A stretch of DNA of 64,000 nucleotides from Paramecium octaurelia (GCA_905182995.1 CAJJDP010000109.1:124001-188000); one strand, 5' to 3'. Shown: positions 13,226 through 26,260, numbered from the stretch's first letter. Numbers and translations are program-made. The notes: a model not told the origin generated them from the letters alone.

Positions 13226-14313
13226 ATGTCAACATCATCCGATTTCTAGCCTCCTTCTCCAAGTCTCTCGCCTAATTCACAAATAAAATGTTATCAAGAA
13301 CAATTAGAAAAAGCTCATTCAATGATTGATTATTTGGAGGTAATGCTTTCAGAGAAGCAAGCATTGAAAGAGAATTTTAATTCATTTAATATGCCCAAGA
13401 ATAAGTGTCACATGAAGAAACAAAGTCTTTGCTTAGATAATATACCTTAGGCTATTTAAATTCAATAATTTGTTACTCCCAGAGAAACAAATCAATAAAT
13501 GAGATTCTCATCTGCCAATATGCCTAATTACATTTCAGAATTGCAATAAAAACATTAAGAAATCCTCTCATCTAATAAGGAAAAATCCACTGTTAAAAAG
13601 CTCTAGATCTAAGAAATATAAGAAAAAGTATAGGATCTTTAAGATGAAATAATTATTTGTAAAGAGAGGTAAAAAGGTACTGAATTAGCAAAAGGCTAAG
13701 CAGAAGAAGTCCTTGAATAAATTGATGTAGATATTCTGCAAGCGAAGCAAAAATTAAAATAAGTAAAATCATAAGGAGAGTAAATCTATGATAGTATGAT
13801 AAAATTAGAAGATTAAGAACATGACAAAAAATATTATATGGGCAGAACCTCTACATTAAAGAGAAAGAGAAGTGAAATACAACCGCCAAATCAAATCAAG
13901 AACTAATTAACTTAATTAAAAATTGAAATTGAATAACTCAAACAGTCCAAAAAAGAAAAAGAGGAATTTTATTCATAAAAAATCAAAGAAATTGAACAAT
14001 AATTAGATTAAAGAAAAACTAATGAGTCAGTGCCTGATGATTAACTGAATGCCTAATTAAGTCCTGATAGACAAAAAGTAAGGGTTTATAGGGGAAAGTA
14101 AGCATTGTTGCAAGTAATTAATTATCAATATTGCAGCTTACACTCAATTCTGATTCTTGCTCGAGGTCTTATGGATTAAGAAAGTCATAGGAAAACAAAT
14201 TGAACTCAGCATTTGATTTCAAACAATTTGATGAACATGAAAATGTTTCAATCGATTCTTTTAAGAATAAAGATAAAAAGAATAGAACCTGCGATCCTTG
14301 CACTATCTTTTGA
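13226..14313 (+). CDS. Coiled-coil protein of unknown function
   Basis: Predicted 354 aa with one intron (14114-14136). After a Ser/Pro-rich N-terminus (SSDFQPPSPSLSPNSQ), residues about 30-300 are rich in Glu, Lys, Gln and Leu with heptad-like spacing, consistent with long coiled coils. The C-terminal exon is Ser/Asn-rich and ends with the hydrophilic KNKDKKNRTCDPCTIF, whose last four residues CTIF form a CaaX-like box that could be prenylated (inference only). No enzyme motif seen. Confidence 0.75.
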
Positions 14314-14708
14314 TTATATACATAATTAATATTGCCTCTATGGTATTAATTGCAAAAATTATTTATTCAAATAATAGTACAATTAGTTTTAATAAAACTA
14401 TTACTGTCATGTTTGATAATTGAGATTTATTCATATCTTAAGGCTTTTCCTTAGTGATAATAATTGCACAGGAATTAGTTAGTAATATTTTATTTCCTTA
14501 ATTTCACAAACAGTATATTATTAATATCATCCAGTTCAACATAATAAAATTTACTTAAATTTCAGTCAGATTTGTAAGTAGATGAACCCTTTGGATGATG
14601 AAAGCTCTGAACAAAATTTGAACCAATAAACTGATTTGTTCAAGTTCTTCATTAGTTTAAAGGTTGAAGAGCGATTTTTTTTCATTAATTCATATTTATT
14701 ATTAATTA
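14314..14708. other. Intergenic region with a possible alternative first exon
   Basis: Mostly AT-rich. A 58-codon frame from ATG 14582 (MNPLDDESSEQNLNQQ) overlaps the beginning of the Myb-like gene in another frame and might be an alternative 5' exon. Confidence 0.35.
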
Positions 14709-15191
14709 ATGTAAAGAGAAAAGCGCATACCTTCTAGGGCTTGGCGATATGAAGAATACTCTCCTCCAAGAAGACCCTCTTAATCAATAAATCGAAGACA
14801 AAGAAAGAGAGAATTATGCTATTATAAAATACAAAAAATATCATAAAATTCTTAATTTACTAAAGAAGAAGATGAAAGCATTCTTTAATACGTTAAAGAA
14901 TTAGGACCTAAATTTGTTAAGATTGCTACTTTCTTCCCTAGCAAGTCATACAGCATGGTGAAGAATAGATACTACAAACATTTAAGGAATAGGCTGTTTG
15001 AAAGAAAAGGAAGTTAAGAATTGAACCCTAATAATCAAGACACTACTCAACAGCTTAAAAATTCAATACTACAGCCTAATAATGAGAAAATAGAAGAATT
15101 GAAATAACTGATATCTTCAATAAACTTGTTTCCTGAAATTACAGAAATAACCAAAAGTTTCATTGGTGAATTGTCAAAGCATTTGCTCTGA
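14709..15191 (+). CDS. Myb/SANT-like DNA-binding protein
   Basis: Predicted 160 aa, no intron needed. Residues about 43-90 read FTKEEDESILQYVKELGPKF, then VKIATFFPSKSYSMVKNRYY, a recognisable Myb/SANT repeat with the first Trp replaced by Phe and the third aromatic by Tyr. The N-terminus is Arg-rich (RRPSQSINRRQRKRE) and may bind DNA or serve as nuclear signal. The C-terminus is Asn/Gln-rich with an amphipathic helix. Likely a single-repeat DNA-binding protein; target unknown. ATG 14709 is used because the frame is open through it. Confidence 0.72.
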
Positions 15192-16387
15192 AATTCAGAG
15201 GTAAACTCTGTTGACATTGATTTTAATTCATTTGTTAAATTTATATAAATTCAATCATTACAATACTGTGGGCTTATGGAAGGCAAATTAATAATTTTCC
15301 ATTTTGCTAAATAAATTTAAGGATTGAAATTAAACACCCTTTTTCAATGAGTTTAAATATTAGATATTAAATCCCAACCATCACTTTCTAAATCAATAGT
15401 TATAAATTCTCAAATTAATAAATTACGTTATTTCAATAGGTAAATCAAAATAAAAATTAAATAATTTTTATCAATATGATGTTTAATTCTTCAAAATTCT
15501 AGAATTTCTAAAAACATAGTATTTTAATTAAAAAATATGTCGAACAACTTGTTACATTAAATGAATAGTTTTATTTATTATGACTACTATGTATCCATCA
15601 TTTAGGGTATTAAATATTTTAAATTATAAATATTTTAAAAATTGATGTAACAGATGTAACAACAAAGATTAGCCACTCATAAACTTTTGTCTTTTTTATA
15701 GCTTTACCGTGATTAGATTAAAATCTTACTTTTTTTTAATTGATATCAAAAGAAAACAATACAAGTTGGTTATAAATGTTTGGCATCAACAGATTATATT
15801 TATAATATCAAAATGCTTGAGCTAATTAGGATGTTTAAAATTAGTAAATTTTCCATAGGTTAGGTTAATTAAATATAATACTATGATGCTAATTGATAAT
15901 GATTTTTTTATGAGTAAAAATTTGGTAATAAGCTGATGATATAATATTAGTTTTGAGAAAAATATCATAAAGGATTTAAACAATTCAATACACAATCAAT
16001 AATATTGATGATTTAAATAACTGCTTTAGTATTTCTCATTTTATTCAAATATAAAACAAGCATCAAATATAAATGCCTATAATTGATTGCAATTAAATTA
16101 AAATTTGAAAGTATAGTATTAGATTCTTCGATACTAAGGTTTTAATGTTAATTTTTCTGTATTAAACACTCATTTCCAAAGGCGTAATCTAAATAAAAAG
16201 GCAAGGTGAAATAATAAATATTTACCAGAGTGCTATTATAGACCAATACTGGATAGTATATATCTTTAATTTTATTTGATAATTTAATTTTAATATCAAT
16301 TACACCTATAATAAATTATATACAGTAATAATTTTCCTGTTATTATTTATTAATTTTATTAATCCCTCCAAATTATTTATTTAAAAG
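15192..16387. other. Long AT-rich intergenic region
   Basis: About 1.2 kb with no protein-like frame on either strand. It is unusually long for this compact region and contains the 5' flank of the topoisomerase II gene. No repeat family recognised. Confidence 0.5.
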
Positions 16388-19300
16388 ATGTCAAAGAACG
16401 TTGAGGATGTTTATAAGATGGTTTCATAGGTTGAACACATCTTATTGAGACCTGATACTTACATAGGGAGTGTGGAGATTTCAGATTAAGAATTATGGAT
16501 TTGTGAAGATAGTGATTAAATTTCATTCAAATTTGAGGAATTTAGTTATTGTTAAGGATTGTACAAGATTTTTGATGAGATATTGGTGAATGCAGCAGAC
16601 AATTATTAGAGAGATAAATCTACGGATCGTATATCTGTGTCAATAGATAATGATTCTATAATGGTAGAGAATACAGGAGCCGGCATTCCAATATAAATTC
16701 ATAAACAATACAACATCTATGTGCCAGAGATGATTTTTGGAAGACTGCTCACATCTTCAAATTATGACGATTCTGAATAGAAAGTGACCGGAGGTCGAAA
16801 TGGGTTTGGAGCAAAGTTAGCAAACTTATTTAGTTCTTATTTCAAGGTGGAAACCATTCATCAATCAAAGAAGTTCACAATGATTTGGACAGAGAACATG
16901 AAGAAACATACATAGCCAGAAATCACTAACACAAACGAGAAGCCTTACACAAGAATAACATTCAAGCCTGATTTAAAGAACTTCTAGACAGATAGATTAT
17001 CAGACATAGTTCCATTATTGTAGAAACGTGTAATTGATTTGGCAGGCATATTGCCAATATCAGTATATTTGAATGGTAAGAAGGTGGCAATCAACAATTT
17101 TAAGGATTATGCTTAATTGTATGGAATAAATGGAAAATTTGCATATGCATCTTAGAATAAGCCATTCAAGTGGGAAATTTTGGTAAGTTCATCGGATGGT
17201 CAATTTAGTCAGGTTTCGTTTGTAAATTCAATTAATACCATAAGAGGAGGGACTCATGTAAATTACATAGTGGATTAAATAGCTGAAGGCTTAATGAATC
17301 ATATTAAGAAGAAGTACAAAGAGATGAAGAACATTAAGCCATTTTAGGTAAAGAGTTTCATAAAAATATTTTTAAATTGTTAAATAGTGAATCCTGCATT
17401 TGATTCATAGACTAAAGAAACCTTAACAACAAAGGCCTAGAAATTCGGGAGTACATTTGAAGTAAGTGAGAAATTTTTAGATGAAATCATAAAAAAAACT
17501 GATATTATCGACAATGTTATATTGTAGGCTAAATCGAGATTGAATAAATAATTAAGTAAATAATTGTCAGCAAAAAAACAATAACGATTATTGGGAATAG
17601 ATAAATTAGAGGATGCAAATGATGCAGGTACAAAAAATGCTGATTTATGCACTCTGATATTGACTGAAGGAGATTCTGCTAAATCTTTGGCTATGGCTGG
17701 TATAGAAATAGTAGGTAGAGATAGATTTGGAGTATTCCCCTTGAGAGGTAAGTTATTGAATGTTAGAGATGCCTCTATACAAATGATAATGAAAAATGCA
17801 GAAATTGAGCAGTTGGTGAAGATAATGGGATTGCAATTCAATAAAAACTACGAAAATACAAAATCTTTAAGATATGGATCAATCATGATCATGACTGATT
17901 AAGATCATGATGGACATCACATAAAAGGGTTGATAATTAATTTCATAGAGAAGTTTTGGCCTTCTCTATTTAAAATGAAGGGCTTTCTTAAACAATTTGT
18001 GACACCAATTATCAAAGTAACTAAAGGCAAAGAGTTTCATAGTTTCTTTTCTATAGGAGAATACAAGAAGTTTATTGCTGAAAATCCAAGGGAAGATTAC
18101 AAAGTCAAATATTACAAAGGGTTAGGTACCTCAACTGATGCAGAGGCATAATAATACTTCAGTAATTTAACATTGCATAGGAAAGTGTTCACTTACTCTG
18201 ATCAAACAGATTCCGATTACATTGATTTGGTATTCTCAAAGAGTAAGGCTGATCAAAGAAAGGATTGGCTATCAGAGTATTCATGGAAATAAGTTGAAGA
18301 CACTCTTGATTACAGTAAACCAACTGTTCGATATCGAAATTTCGTAACTGATTGTTTGGCCATGCATTCAATCAGTGATAATTTAAGATCCATACCTTCT
18401 AGCATCGATGGACTCAAACCTACATAGAGAAAGATCATCCACACTCTTCTTAATCATAGCAAATAAGAATATAAGGTTAGTTCTTTAAGTGGGTTGGTTA
18501 CTACTTACGCATAATATCATCATGGAGAATAATCTCTTTAATAAACAGTAGTGGCAATGGCATAGAATTTCACTGGATCCAATAACATCAATCTATTATT
18601 GCCAATAGGTTAATTTGGTACAAGATCCATGGGGGGCAAGGATGCAGCTCAAGCTAGATACATAAGTACTAAATTAAGTTCTCTGACAACCAAACTCTTT
18701 AATGAAGATGATTTGCATACCTTGAATTATTTAGATGAGGAGGGATACACCGTTGAACCATTTTGGTTTGCGCCAATCTTGCCTTTGGTTTTGATTAATG
18801 GAGCTGAAGGTATAGGTACTGGTTGGTCTACTCAAGTGCCAAATTTCAATCCAAGAGAGATTTGTTAATAAATTAAGCGAAAATTGAGGGGAGAAGACTT
18901 TGAAGAATTGGTACCATGGTATAAAGGATTTACTGGTACAATTACAGCTGGAACCAATTAATATATAGCTAAAGGTTCCTTCATCTAACACAAGAATCAC
19001 TTATATATAACTGAAATACCTCCGAAGAAGAGTGTTAAGGAATATTAGGCATTCATCTAATCTAAAATGGAAGTTGCTGAAGGCAAATCAGAACCTGAAA
19101 TCTTGGACATGAAGGAATATCATGCTGGCAATAAAATTTGTTTTGAATTGAAGGTTACTGATGAAGTATTAAAGTAAGATCTAGAGAAATACTTTAAATT
19201 GTAAACCACTATTGCTATGACCAACCTTGTATTATTTAATGAGAAAGGTTTATTAAAAAGATATTCCAATGTTTCAGAAATCTTAGAGGAGTTCTATTAA

Positions 19301-20884
19301 ACGAGAATTAAATTTTATCAATTAAGAAAGGAATACTTACTTTCCAAATATCAAAATGAACTGGAGCTGGTCCAATCCAAATCTAAATTTATTGAAGGGA
19401 TGATAGATAATTCCATATAATTGAGAGGATTAAAGAAACTTGAAATGTGTAAGAAACTATAATCTCTTGGTTTCAAAGGAATTAGCAAAATGGAAAAAAT
19501 AAAGAGCACCAGAATCTCTAAAGATTTTGATACAGACAACTTAGAAAAATAATATGATTATCTACTCAGTATGCCAATGTGGAATTTTAGTGAAGAAAAA
19601 ATAACAGCTTTCAAATAGTAAATCAAATAATTATAGGATTAAATTACTGCTCTGAATAAGAAAACCCCTTAATAAATCTGGTAGGAAGATATTGATGAAT
19701 TCTTAGAGGAATTAACTAAGGTTGAGGAGTAAGAAACTTAAGAAATGATTAAAAGAGTAGAAAAAAATGCTGAAAAATTATTAAAGGGCGGAGCAAATTA
19801 TTTAAAAGCTGTTGTATTAAAAGGAAAGGATGATTTTGCTTAATAAGAAGATTATGATTCAGAATCTGATGGGGATGGTCCATCTAGAGATCCAAGAGTA
19901 CTAAAAAAAGTCATTAAGGAGTTTGCCAATTTTGGTATTAAGTCATAAAGAGATGTTCCTTAGTAAAAGTTTAAATTGTAGATTGAAAAGCAACCAAAGA
20001 AAAAGGATTCGAAAGAGAATCAGGATGATAATAAAAGCGAAAAACCCATTTCGATGGATCTAGAAGATGACAGTCCTAAAAGAAATAAAAAGGTAGTTGA
20101 TAGTTAAAGTGAAGATGAAATAATTAATGTCAAAAAGAATACTAGAAGAAATTAGAAATAAAATGATGTCGAAGAAATCCAAGTTTAAACTAAAGATTCA
20201 AAAACCAATAAAGTAGATGCAAAGCCTAGTAAGGCTGAATCAAAGCTTGAAAAAGCTGAATCAAAAGTAACGAAGACCAGTAAATCTAAAAAAATAGTGC
20301 CTCAAATGGATTCAGAAAAAAAAGCATCTGAAATTAAGAGAAAAGCTGAACAAGAGAAGGCTGAGGAGGATTAAAAATTAATAGAATAGGAAAAAGAAGA
20401 ATTAGAAAAACAACGTGTACCAGTTGATTCTTTAAAAGTTCCAAATCAAGATAAGGAGGAGATGGATCTATTCTAAAAATATGGATTTGGAGATTTTATG
20501 AAATACCTCACACCATCTAATGGTAAAGATAATAATCCTATTCCATCTTTGGCTGATAGAATACTTTAAAGAACCAAATAAGGAGAAATTAATTTCGACC
20601 AAATTATTGCTGATAAAAAATAAGAAAGTGCATTAAAAGAAAGAAAAGATTCAGATAATGAAATTGATGATTACTTATAATTAGATTTAAGCGATGATTC
20701 AGATAAGAAATAAAAAGTAACAAAGCCTAACCAAAAAACTACAGCAGAAAGAAAATCAGGCAAAAAGAGCATTGAAAAATAACAATAATAAATTACAGCT
20801 ACTCCTGCTAAACGAAAGTAAAGAAAGTAAATAATTGAATCCAGTGATGAGGAACCATTGAACAAAAAGTCTAAAAAAAAATGA
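16388..20884 (+). CDS. TOP2: DNA topoisomerase II
   Basis: Predicted 1498 aa in a single uninterrupted frame. ATPase domain: EILVNAADN (about 64-72) and GGRNGFGAKLANLFS. TOPRIM: EGDSAKSLAMAG (427 on) and IMTDQDHDGHHIKGL with the metal-binding DxD at about 506-508. Breakage-reunion domain: PIGQFGTRSMGGKDAAQARY, with the catalytic Tyr at about 758, followed by NGAEGIGTGWST. The last 350 residues are a charged Lys/Glu/Ser tail with acidic patches, typical of eukaryotic type IIA enzymes and probably carrying nuclear signals. It passes one duplex through another to decatenate chromosomes. Absence of introns is notable beside its intron-bearing neighbours. Confidence 0.97.
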
Positions 20885-20945
20885 GTATTTAATTAATCAT
20901 GATATTTAATAAGAAATTTGAATTTCAATAAGAATAAATAAATAA

Positions 20946-21281
20946 ATGTCTGTCAACTTAAAATTATTCATAGTTATTTATTTTCTTAAATCATTATCTA
21001 ATTTTATTTCAGATTTATATATATTATTTTTATACAGAAATATAAAAAATCTCAATCCTTATGTAATTAACTTAAAGGAGGTTTTAAATCCGGAATACGA
21101 TTTGAATGTTAAGATAAGTCCTTCAAAGTTGAAAAACAAAATAGATATTTTGTAAAATATTTAAAATATCTAATTTTCATATCAAGAAGTAGTTTTTCAA
21201 AAAGACTAATATCAATAATATTAATTATACAAAAATTTGATAAATAGGATTCCAATTCTGAATAAAATACACAAAAATTGA
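20946..21281 (+). CDS. Small hypothetical protein with hydrophobic N-terminus
   Basis: A 111-codon frame (MSVNLKLFIVIYFLKSLSNF...) ending at TGA 21279-21281. The first 30 residues are hydrophobic and could be a membrane anchor or signal segment. The rest is Asn/Gln/Lys-rich (NPEYDLNVKISPSKLKNK). It starts 61 bp after topoisomerase II on the same strand. Such AT-rich frames can arise by chance under this code, so moderate doubt remains. Confidence 0.4.
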
Positions 21282-21694
21282 ATTTTTAAATAAACAAGTT
21301 TGCTTAAATTAATTTTAATATTCTTTATTGGGAGAAAGAAAAAAATTTTTCGTGAATTGTCTCTACATCTAATCATAATCATAATCAAATCAATAGATCA
21401 ATGAGAATGAAATATATAGATATAATAAATAGATAATTTTAATCAGAGATTTAGTTATGATCCAAGGAGATAATAATAAATTAGATCTATATTTTATTTA
21501 TATATTAACTATCCTGCTAGATTTACTTATCTATGAAAGATATTTCTAAAAAGTAATTAGAATCTGTATTATATTTTATAATGGATAAAAATTATAAAAC
21601 TTTGATTTATATAAAATAGTTATAAATATAATTATTTACAACAATATTTTCATTGATTTAATTTTCTGATCATATTCTAATATTAATATTAATT
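21282..21694. other. Intergenic; 5' flank shared with a downstream duplicate
   Basis: AT-rich spacer with no gene. Its last part (about 21470-21620) is recognisably similar to 25930-26090, showing that the duplicated block starts upstream of the XRCC4-like gene. Confidence 0.6.
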
Positions 21695-22426
21695 ATGAAT
21701 AAAAAAGAAATTAAACAAGATGGTGAACAGGCTCCATTGACCAAAACAAGCCTGCTTAAGATTGAATCAAGGGAAGGATAGATTATATATATATTCACAA
21801 AGTTATTTGATCATCCAATACGATAATAAATTAAATTTGCATTTGGATAGATTAATGTGTTTATTGAGAAATAAGGAATTAAATGTTTCAAAAGTGAAAT
21901 GAATAGCATGGAATGCTTAAATTAAGGGATTGACTGGGATTAGAAATATTTTGACAAAATTATCACTTGTTTAGAACGACCAGATAAAGATTTTAGGTAT
22001 TATAAATTAATTGTATTTAATAGTTATTCATTTAAAAGAAGTGAAGGTAATGAGCAAGTTCCTTGTGATTATGTATTGATATTGTCTGAGAAAGTGCATA
22101 AATTGAATGAAGTAATATTGTTAAGAGTCTATTTGATTGAAAATTCATCCCTTTCAACTTTAGATCATTTTTACAGAGTTTGTAAGGAGATTTAAGACAA
22201 AAAGGAAATAATGTATAAAAATTTAGAAGAAAAATATACAAACTTGACTTAATAAAGATAAAAACTATAAACAGATATTGAGTTTATAAGTAATCAATCA
22301 TAATCGAGAGAAAAGGAGATCCTGAAAAAATTTGTCCTCCTATTAAATGAAAAGAAGAAAGAAATATGCAGATTAAATTAAATAAATGGTTTAATTACAA
22401 ATTAAATAATTGAAGAAGAACAGCAA

Positions 22427-22459
<33 letters not shown>

Positions 22460-22636
22460 TATATAAATGTGGATGACTTTTTTGAAGAAAAGTAAGTACC
22501 AGTTAAGAAACAATATGAAGAATAAGCTCAAAGTTCTTAATTCCCAGTCAGTTAAATAGATTAATTTTTATTCACCTAAGACACATAATTTAAGAAAGAT
22601 CTCAGAGAAATCCCATCAAAAAAGACAAAATTATGA
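21695..22636 (+). CDS. XRCC4: XRCC4-like non-homologous end joining factor
   Basis: Predicted 313 aa, no intron. An N-terminal beta-rich head (about 20-150) is followed by a coiled-coil stalk. The stalk holds KKFVLLLNEKKKEICRL (about 211-227), closely resembling the diagnostic LNEKK segment of animal XRCC4 near the ligase IV binding site. A run of about 11 Asn comes from an AAT microsatellite (22428-22460). The C-terminus ends FLFTQDTQFKKDL and a basic KKTKL. Family knowledge: XRCC4 scaffolds DNA ligase IV in NHEJ. In Paramecium this pathway also closes the breaks made when internal eliminated sequences are excised. Assignment rests on the stalk motif and overall layout. Confidence 0.8.
22428..22460 (+). 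repeat. AAT microsatellite encoding poly-Asn
   Basis: A perfect run of AAT/ATA triplets inside the XRCC4-like coding frame, read as about 11 consecutive Asn between the coiled coil and the C-terminal tail. Confidence 0.9.
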
Positions 22637-22951
22637 TAATTTGTTATAAATTTATTATTGATCTCAAAACAAATTAATTAAAAAATGAAAACCTCATTAA
22701 ATGTCGTCTATTATTGTTTGAATTGGAGCACTTCATAAATATTATATAATTATAAATACCCATCTTTTTATTCAAATTACAATTTAATCAAACCAATTTT
22801 TATGTAAATCCTCCAAATTAGTTTAAGCTTTATTTATAATTTCTAACGGGAGCTAAAAATGATGATATCTTTTTCAAAAATAAACACAATTAAATGATGA
22901 TTTTATTAGTTGTCATAATTATTAATTTCTTTTGAAAAAAACCAATTTGAA

Positions 22952-23703
22952 ATGGTTGAAGTAACAATGATATGCATATTGTTTTTCATCGCAGATCCCT
23001 ATTGTTTATGGAAAACATAATTCACTGAATAAACATTTTCAACTTTCCCTTCAAATTGGTAAATCATTGGGGCACACAGGTACAACTATTGTTGGGGGAT
23101 ATGGAATTGTTGGATCAGGAAGCTAAATACATGGATCATACTCTAACCTCCCAAATCACAGCGCACTCAAAGTGAGAATAAAAGTGTACAGAGGATGCTT
23201 GGATTAATGTGGCTGGATTTGTTACACAGAGAACTTGGTATTTAGATTGGGGATGGAGTGATATGTGTGGAGCCGGTTTTCGTGATGGATATTTTTGGGA
23301 AACCTTATAAGGAAGTCATACTGCAGATACTTTTTCTATAAATCTATCAAATGGTTTGGATGATGACGCATACAATGGTAAATGAGACATCAAATTTTAG
23401 AATCATTAGGTTTAAAGGATGTTGAAATATATCTAAAACCAACATAATGTGTATCATTTTTTAGCGAATGTAATTATACTGGAACCATGAAAGAACTTTG
23501 TCTAGGATCTCCAAATTTGGATAGAAGAAATATACCTTAAAAAATAAAATCAATAAGAGTTGATGGTTGTGGGAAAATTAAACTAACAAAAAAAGGATCT
23601 GGTTCTATAACAATAACTGAAAATACTCCATGTTTAACAGAATTTGATGTAAATAAGCAAATAAAAAATTAAGTTCCCTCCAGTAGAAAATTTAAATAGG
23701 TGA
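22952..23703 (+). pseudogene. Decayed copy of secreted Cys-rich protein gene
   Basis: Strongly similar to the intact gene at 26569-27367, from MVEVTMICILFFIADPYC to the final ENLNR-TGA. Compared with that gene it lacks 26 nt near 23075 and 20 nt near 23187, a net frameshift, and later has a further one-base loss with an in-frame TGA just after the AYNGK codons (about 23380). The 25-nt 3' intron is still recognisable. These lesions make it a probable pseudogene from the tandem duplication. Confidence 0.8.
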
Positions 23704-23837
23704 AATGTGTAAAACTGATGAGTTTTAAGTACTTTATTGAATTAGCTTTTAATTTTAATTAATTTATTAAAATAAATTATTTTATGAAATTATCAAATGT
23801 CATATTCCATAATATTATTTAGCTGTCTTTGTTAGAT

Positions 23838-24780
23838 TCAGCTGTTATATAATTTTACACCTTAAATTTGCAATTTTTGAATTAACTTAGTAGGATGATA
23901 AGTTACATACTAATCATCTGTACAATTTTATAAATAATAAGTCAATAGAATATTTGGATAAAGGTTGATTATGCATTTTAAAGGTTCAATCCAGTTTTGA
24001 CATTTTCTAATAACTAAAGTTATAAGAATACAAAATTACCCTTTTTCTGATATAATTAAAAATTTTGAGGTTACTAAGAGATGGTTTCTTTGTATAGATA
24101 TTATAATTTTATCAAATATTTCTCATCTTATAACATTTATTATTATAGGAATGTAGGCATTAAGATTTTACTTAATAAATTCTCTGGCATTAAATATTCT
24201 TTTATATTTTTCGATACTCCTAATCTTAGTTTGAATTAATTTATTCATAATTTTTATTTTGGTTTTAAATATGAATTTTACTGAACATCATTTTGTAATT
24301 ACCTTTCTTTAACTCTAAGGAATCTTTATCGTTTTCTTTATTGCCCGCAAACTTTTTATATGTTTTCATTTTTTATTAATCAGTCTTTAATAAATTAATC
24401 ATAATTAAAACCTAGCCTATAAATTATTACTGACTTTTATAAATAATTTTAATCTAAAATTCCAAAGACTCATTATTTTTTACAGTTTTAAATCTCATAT
24501 TGTTATTTCAAATTTCTATTATAAGCACATTGATGTGAATGTACTCAATTAACATTCTTACTCTTCAAATGTAAAAATAAATTTCGAGAAGAATATTTCT
24601 TAATAGGTAATTAACATAATTTATTAATGTATTCAAAACAGCTAAATGCTTTTTAAATTTGTTGTAAAAATACTTTTCTAAAGCATAATAAAGTTAATTT
24701 AGAGATTATAAGCTACTTTTATTTTTATTTCAGATTTCCAATATTATTATTATAAAAGCAAATCTTTGAATAGTGCTTTT
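23838..24780 (-). pseudogene. Decayed copy of TPR protein gene
   Basis: Shares blocks with the intact minus-strand TPR gene at 28865-30293: the region around its TGA (TTAGATTCAGCTG), the text around 24060-24180, CCAAAGACTCATT at about 24463, and the TCGAGAAG...TTTCT block near 24590. Between them are many substitutions and length changes, and no long open frame survives. Order and orientation match the second block, so it is a remnant of the same tandem duplication. Confidence 0.7.
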
Positions 24781-25074
24781 ACATTCAAAAAGGAGTATCT
24801 GTTAAGCTAGACTTAAATGAATAGTTGGGAAAGAGTTTGCCTTAAAGAGAAGACTTAGCATAAGTGTTAAATCTCTCTACAGGTCATAATCGTATCCACA
24901 TAATTTTTAAATAAGAATGCTTTAATTAAAACATATTCTACAGGATTGAGCAATTTTATATTCATATATATAAGAATGGAATTTTCAAGATAATATGTAT
25001 ATTTTTGTCTAATTCACAACTTGCATATCTTGGCTGAATTATTATAAATCAAATTTTTCATCATAAATAATTAA

Positions 25075-25656
25075 ATGCAGAGAACATCCAACTATGGTCA
25101 TAGAGATCACGAAGCTATTCATAAATAGTAAATTACACAACTATTCAAAATTAGCATGAAATTTAAAGAATTGCTGAAAAAAAGTCATGATTATGCACCT
25201 AATCTTCAAAAATCCTCACCAGAACAACCTTATAACTAAACCTATATTAAATTAGCCTTAAGCTTTTTAAAACAATAAACCTGCTATAATACAAAGTGCA
25301 AAACCATATATGACTTCCTTCAGAGTAAAGATCCCCACTAAATTTACATATTCAGAAAATAAGCCATATTTAATTAATCAGAAATCAAAACCTAATTTGA
25401 AAATTAAATAATCAACTAATATAGATAAAATATGATTAATTTCTTCTAAGTAACTAAGATCAACTCATATTCTGAAGGTAAAGTAGAAAAAACTATTAAA
25501 ATCCATTAGAGGAGGAGAGCAAAAGTAACCATTAACCGCCACAAATATCTAATTAGAAGAAAAGTAAGCAATTTAAGAGTGAGTGCAGCTTCACCTCAAA
25601 TAAGAGACAAAGTTACTGAATGGATATATATCAGAAACATGGTAAAATAACACTGA
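25075..25656 (+). CDS. Basic hypothetical protein
   Basis: A 193-codon frame starting MQRTSNYGHRDHEAIHKQQ. The middle has a Cys pair (QQTCYNTKCKTIYDF) and the C-terminal half is strongly basic (HQRRRAKVTINRHKYLIRRK), suggesting nucleic acid binding. A second coding-like segment (RVVRGKEVVAKIVDHQTAKP...) follows in another frame to TGA 25853-25855, but I could not place an intron that joins them, so the true C-terminus may differ. It lies between the two duplicated blocks and is not itself duplicated. Confidence 0.5.
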
Positions 25657-25929
25657 ATTTTCAATCAATTTAGTAAGAGTGGTGAGGGGAAAGGAAGTTG
25701 TGGCTAAGATAGTAGATCATTAAACAGCAAAGCCGCCTGAGAAGAGAACAGACATTAAGAATAATCATCTTCTTTAATAATAATAACTAGTTGGCGAGAA
25801 TTATGTTAGATGCGAAAAACTAAAGTTTCCTCAATTTCACCCATCAACATAATGATAAAAAATAGTTATATTATATTTATAAATTATAATTTATAATACA
25901 AATCAGACATTCAATTAGTCTCGAAAGAA

Positions 25930-26260
25930 ATCATAATAAAATAGATCTTAATTTAGTTTATTATCTATCATATCAAACTTTATTATTATGAAAGAAATTT
26001 CAACGAAATTATTTTTTGAAGCAATTTAATCTTGAATTATATTTTATTATGGATAAAATTAAGAAAGCTGATTTAAATAAAATAGTTATAAATAACAGAG
26101 AGAAAGGAGATTTAAAATATTTCTCCTCCTATGCAGAAGGAAATTGTTCATCCAATAGCCTAATTAGGTTAATTTTTATTCACTAATGATGCATAATTTA
26201 AGAAAATATAATTGAAATTTCATCAAAAAAAGACAAAATTATTATAAATTTATTATTGAT
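25930..26260 (+). pseudogene. Remnant of XRCC4-like gene, 5' flank and 3' end only
   Basis: 25930-26090 resembles the 5' flank of the XRCC4-like gene (about 21470-21620). It is followed directly by sequence like that gene's coiled-coil start (GAGAGAAAGGAGAT) and then its C-terminal codons (AATTTTTATTCACTAATGATGCATA and beyond) and 3' flank. Roughly 650 nt including the start codon and the whole head domain are missing. The old TGA is replaced by TTA/TAA. Clearly non-functional. Confidence 0.75.

Noticed and set aside
18189-19000. Minus-strand ORFs inside topoisomerase II
   Set aside because: Antisense shadows; the plus-strand frame is conserved along its whole length.
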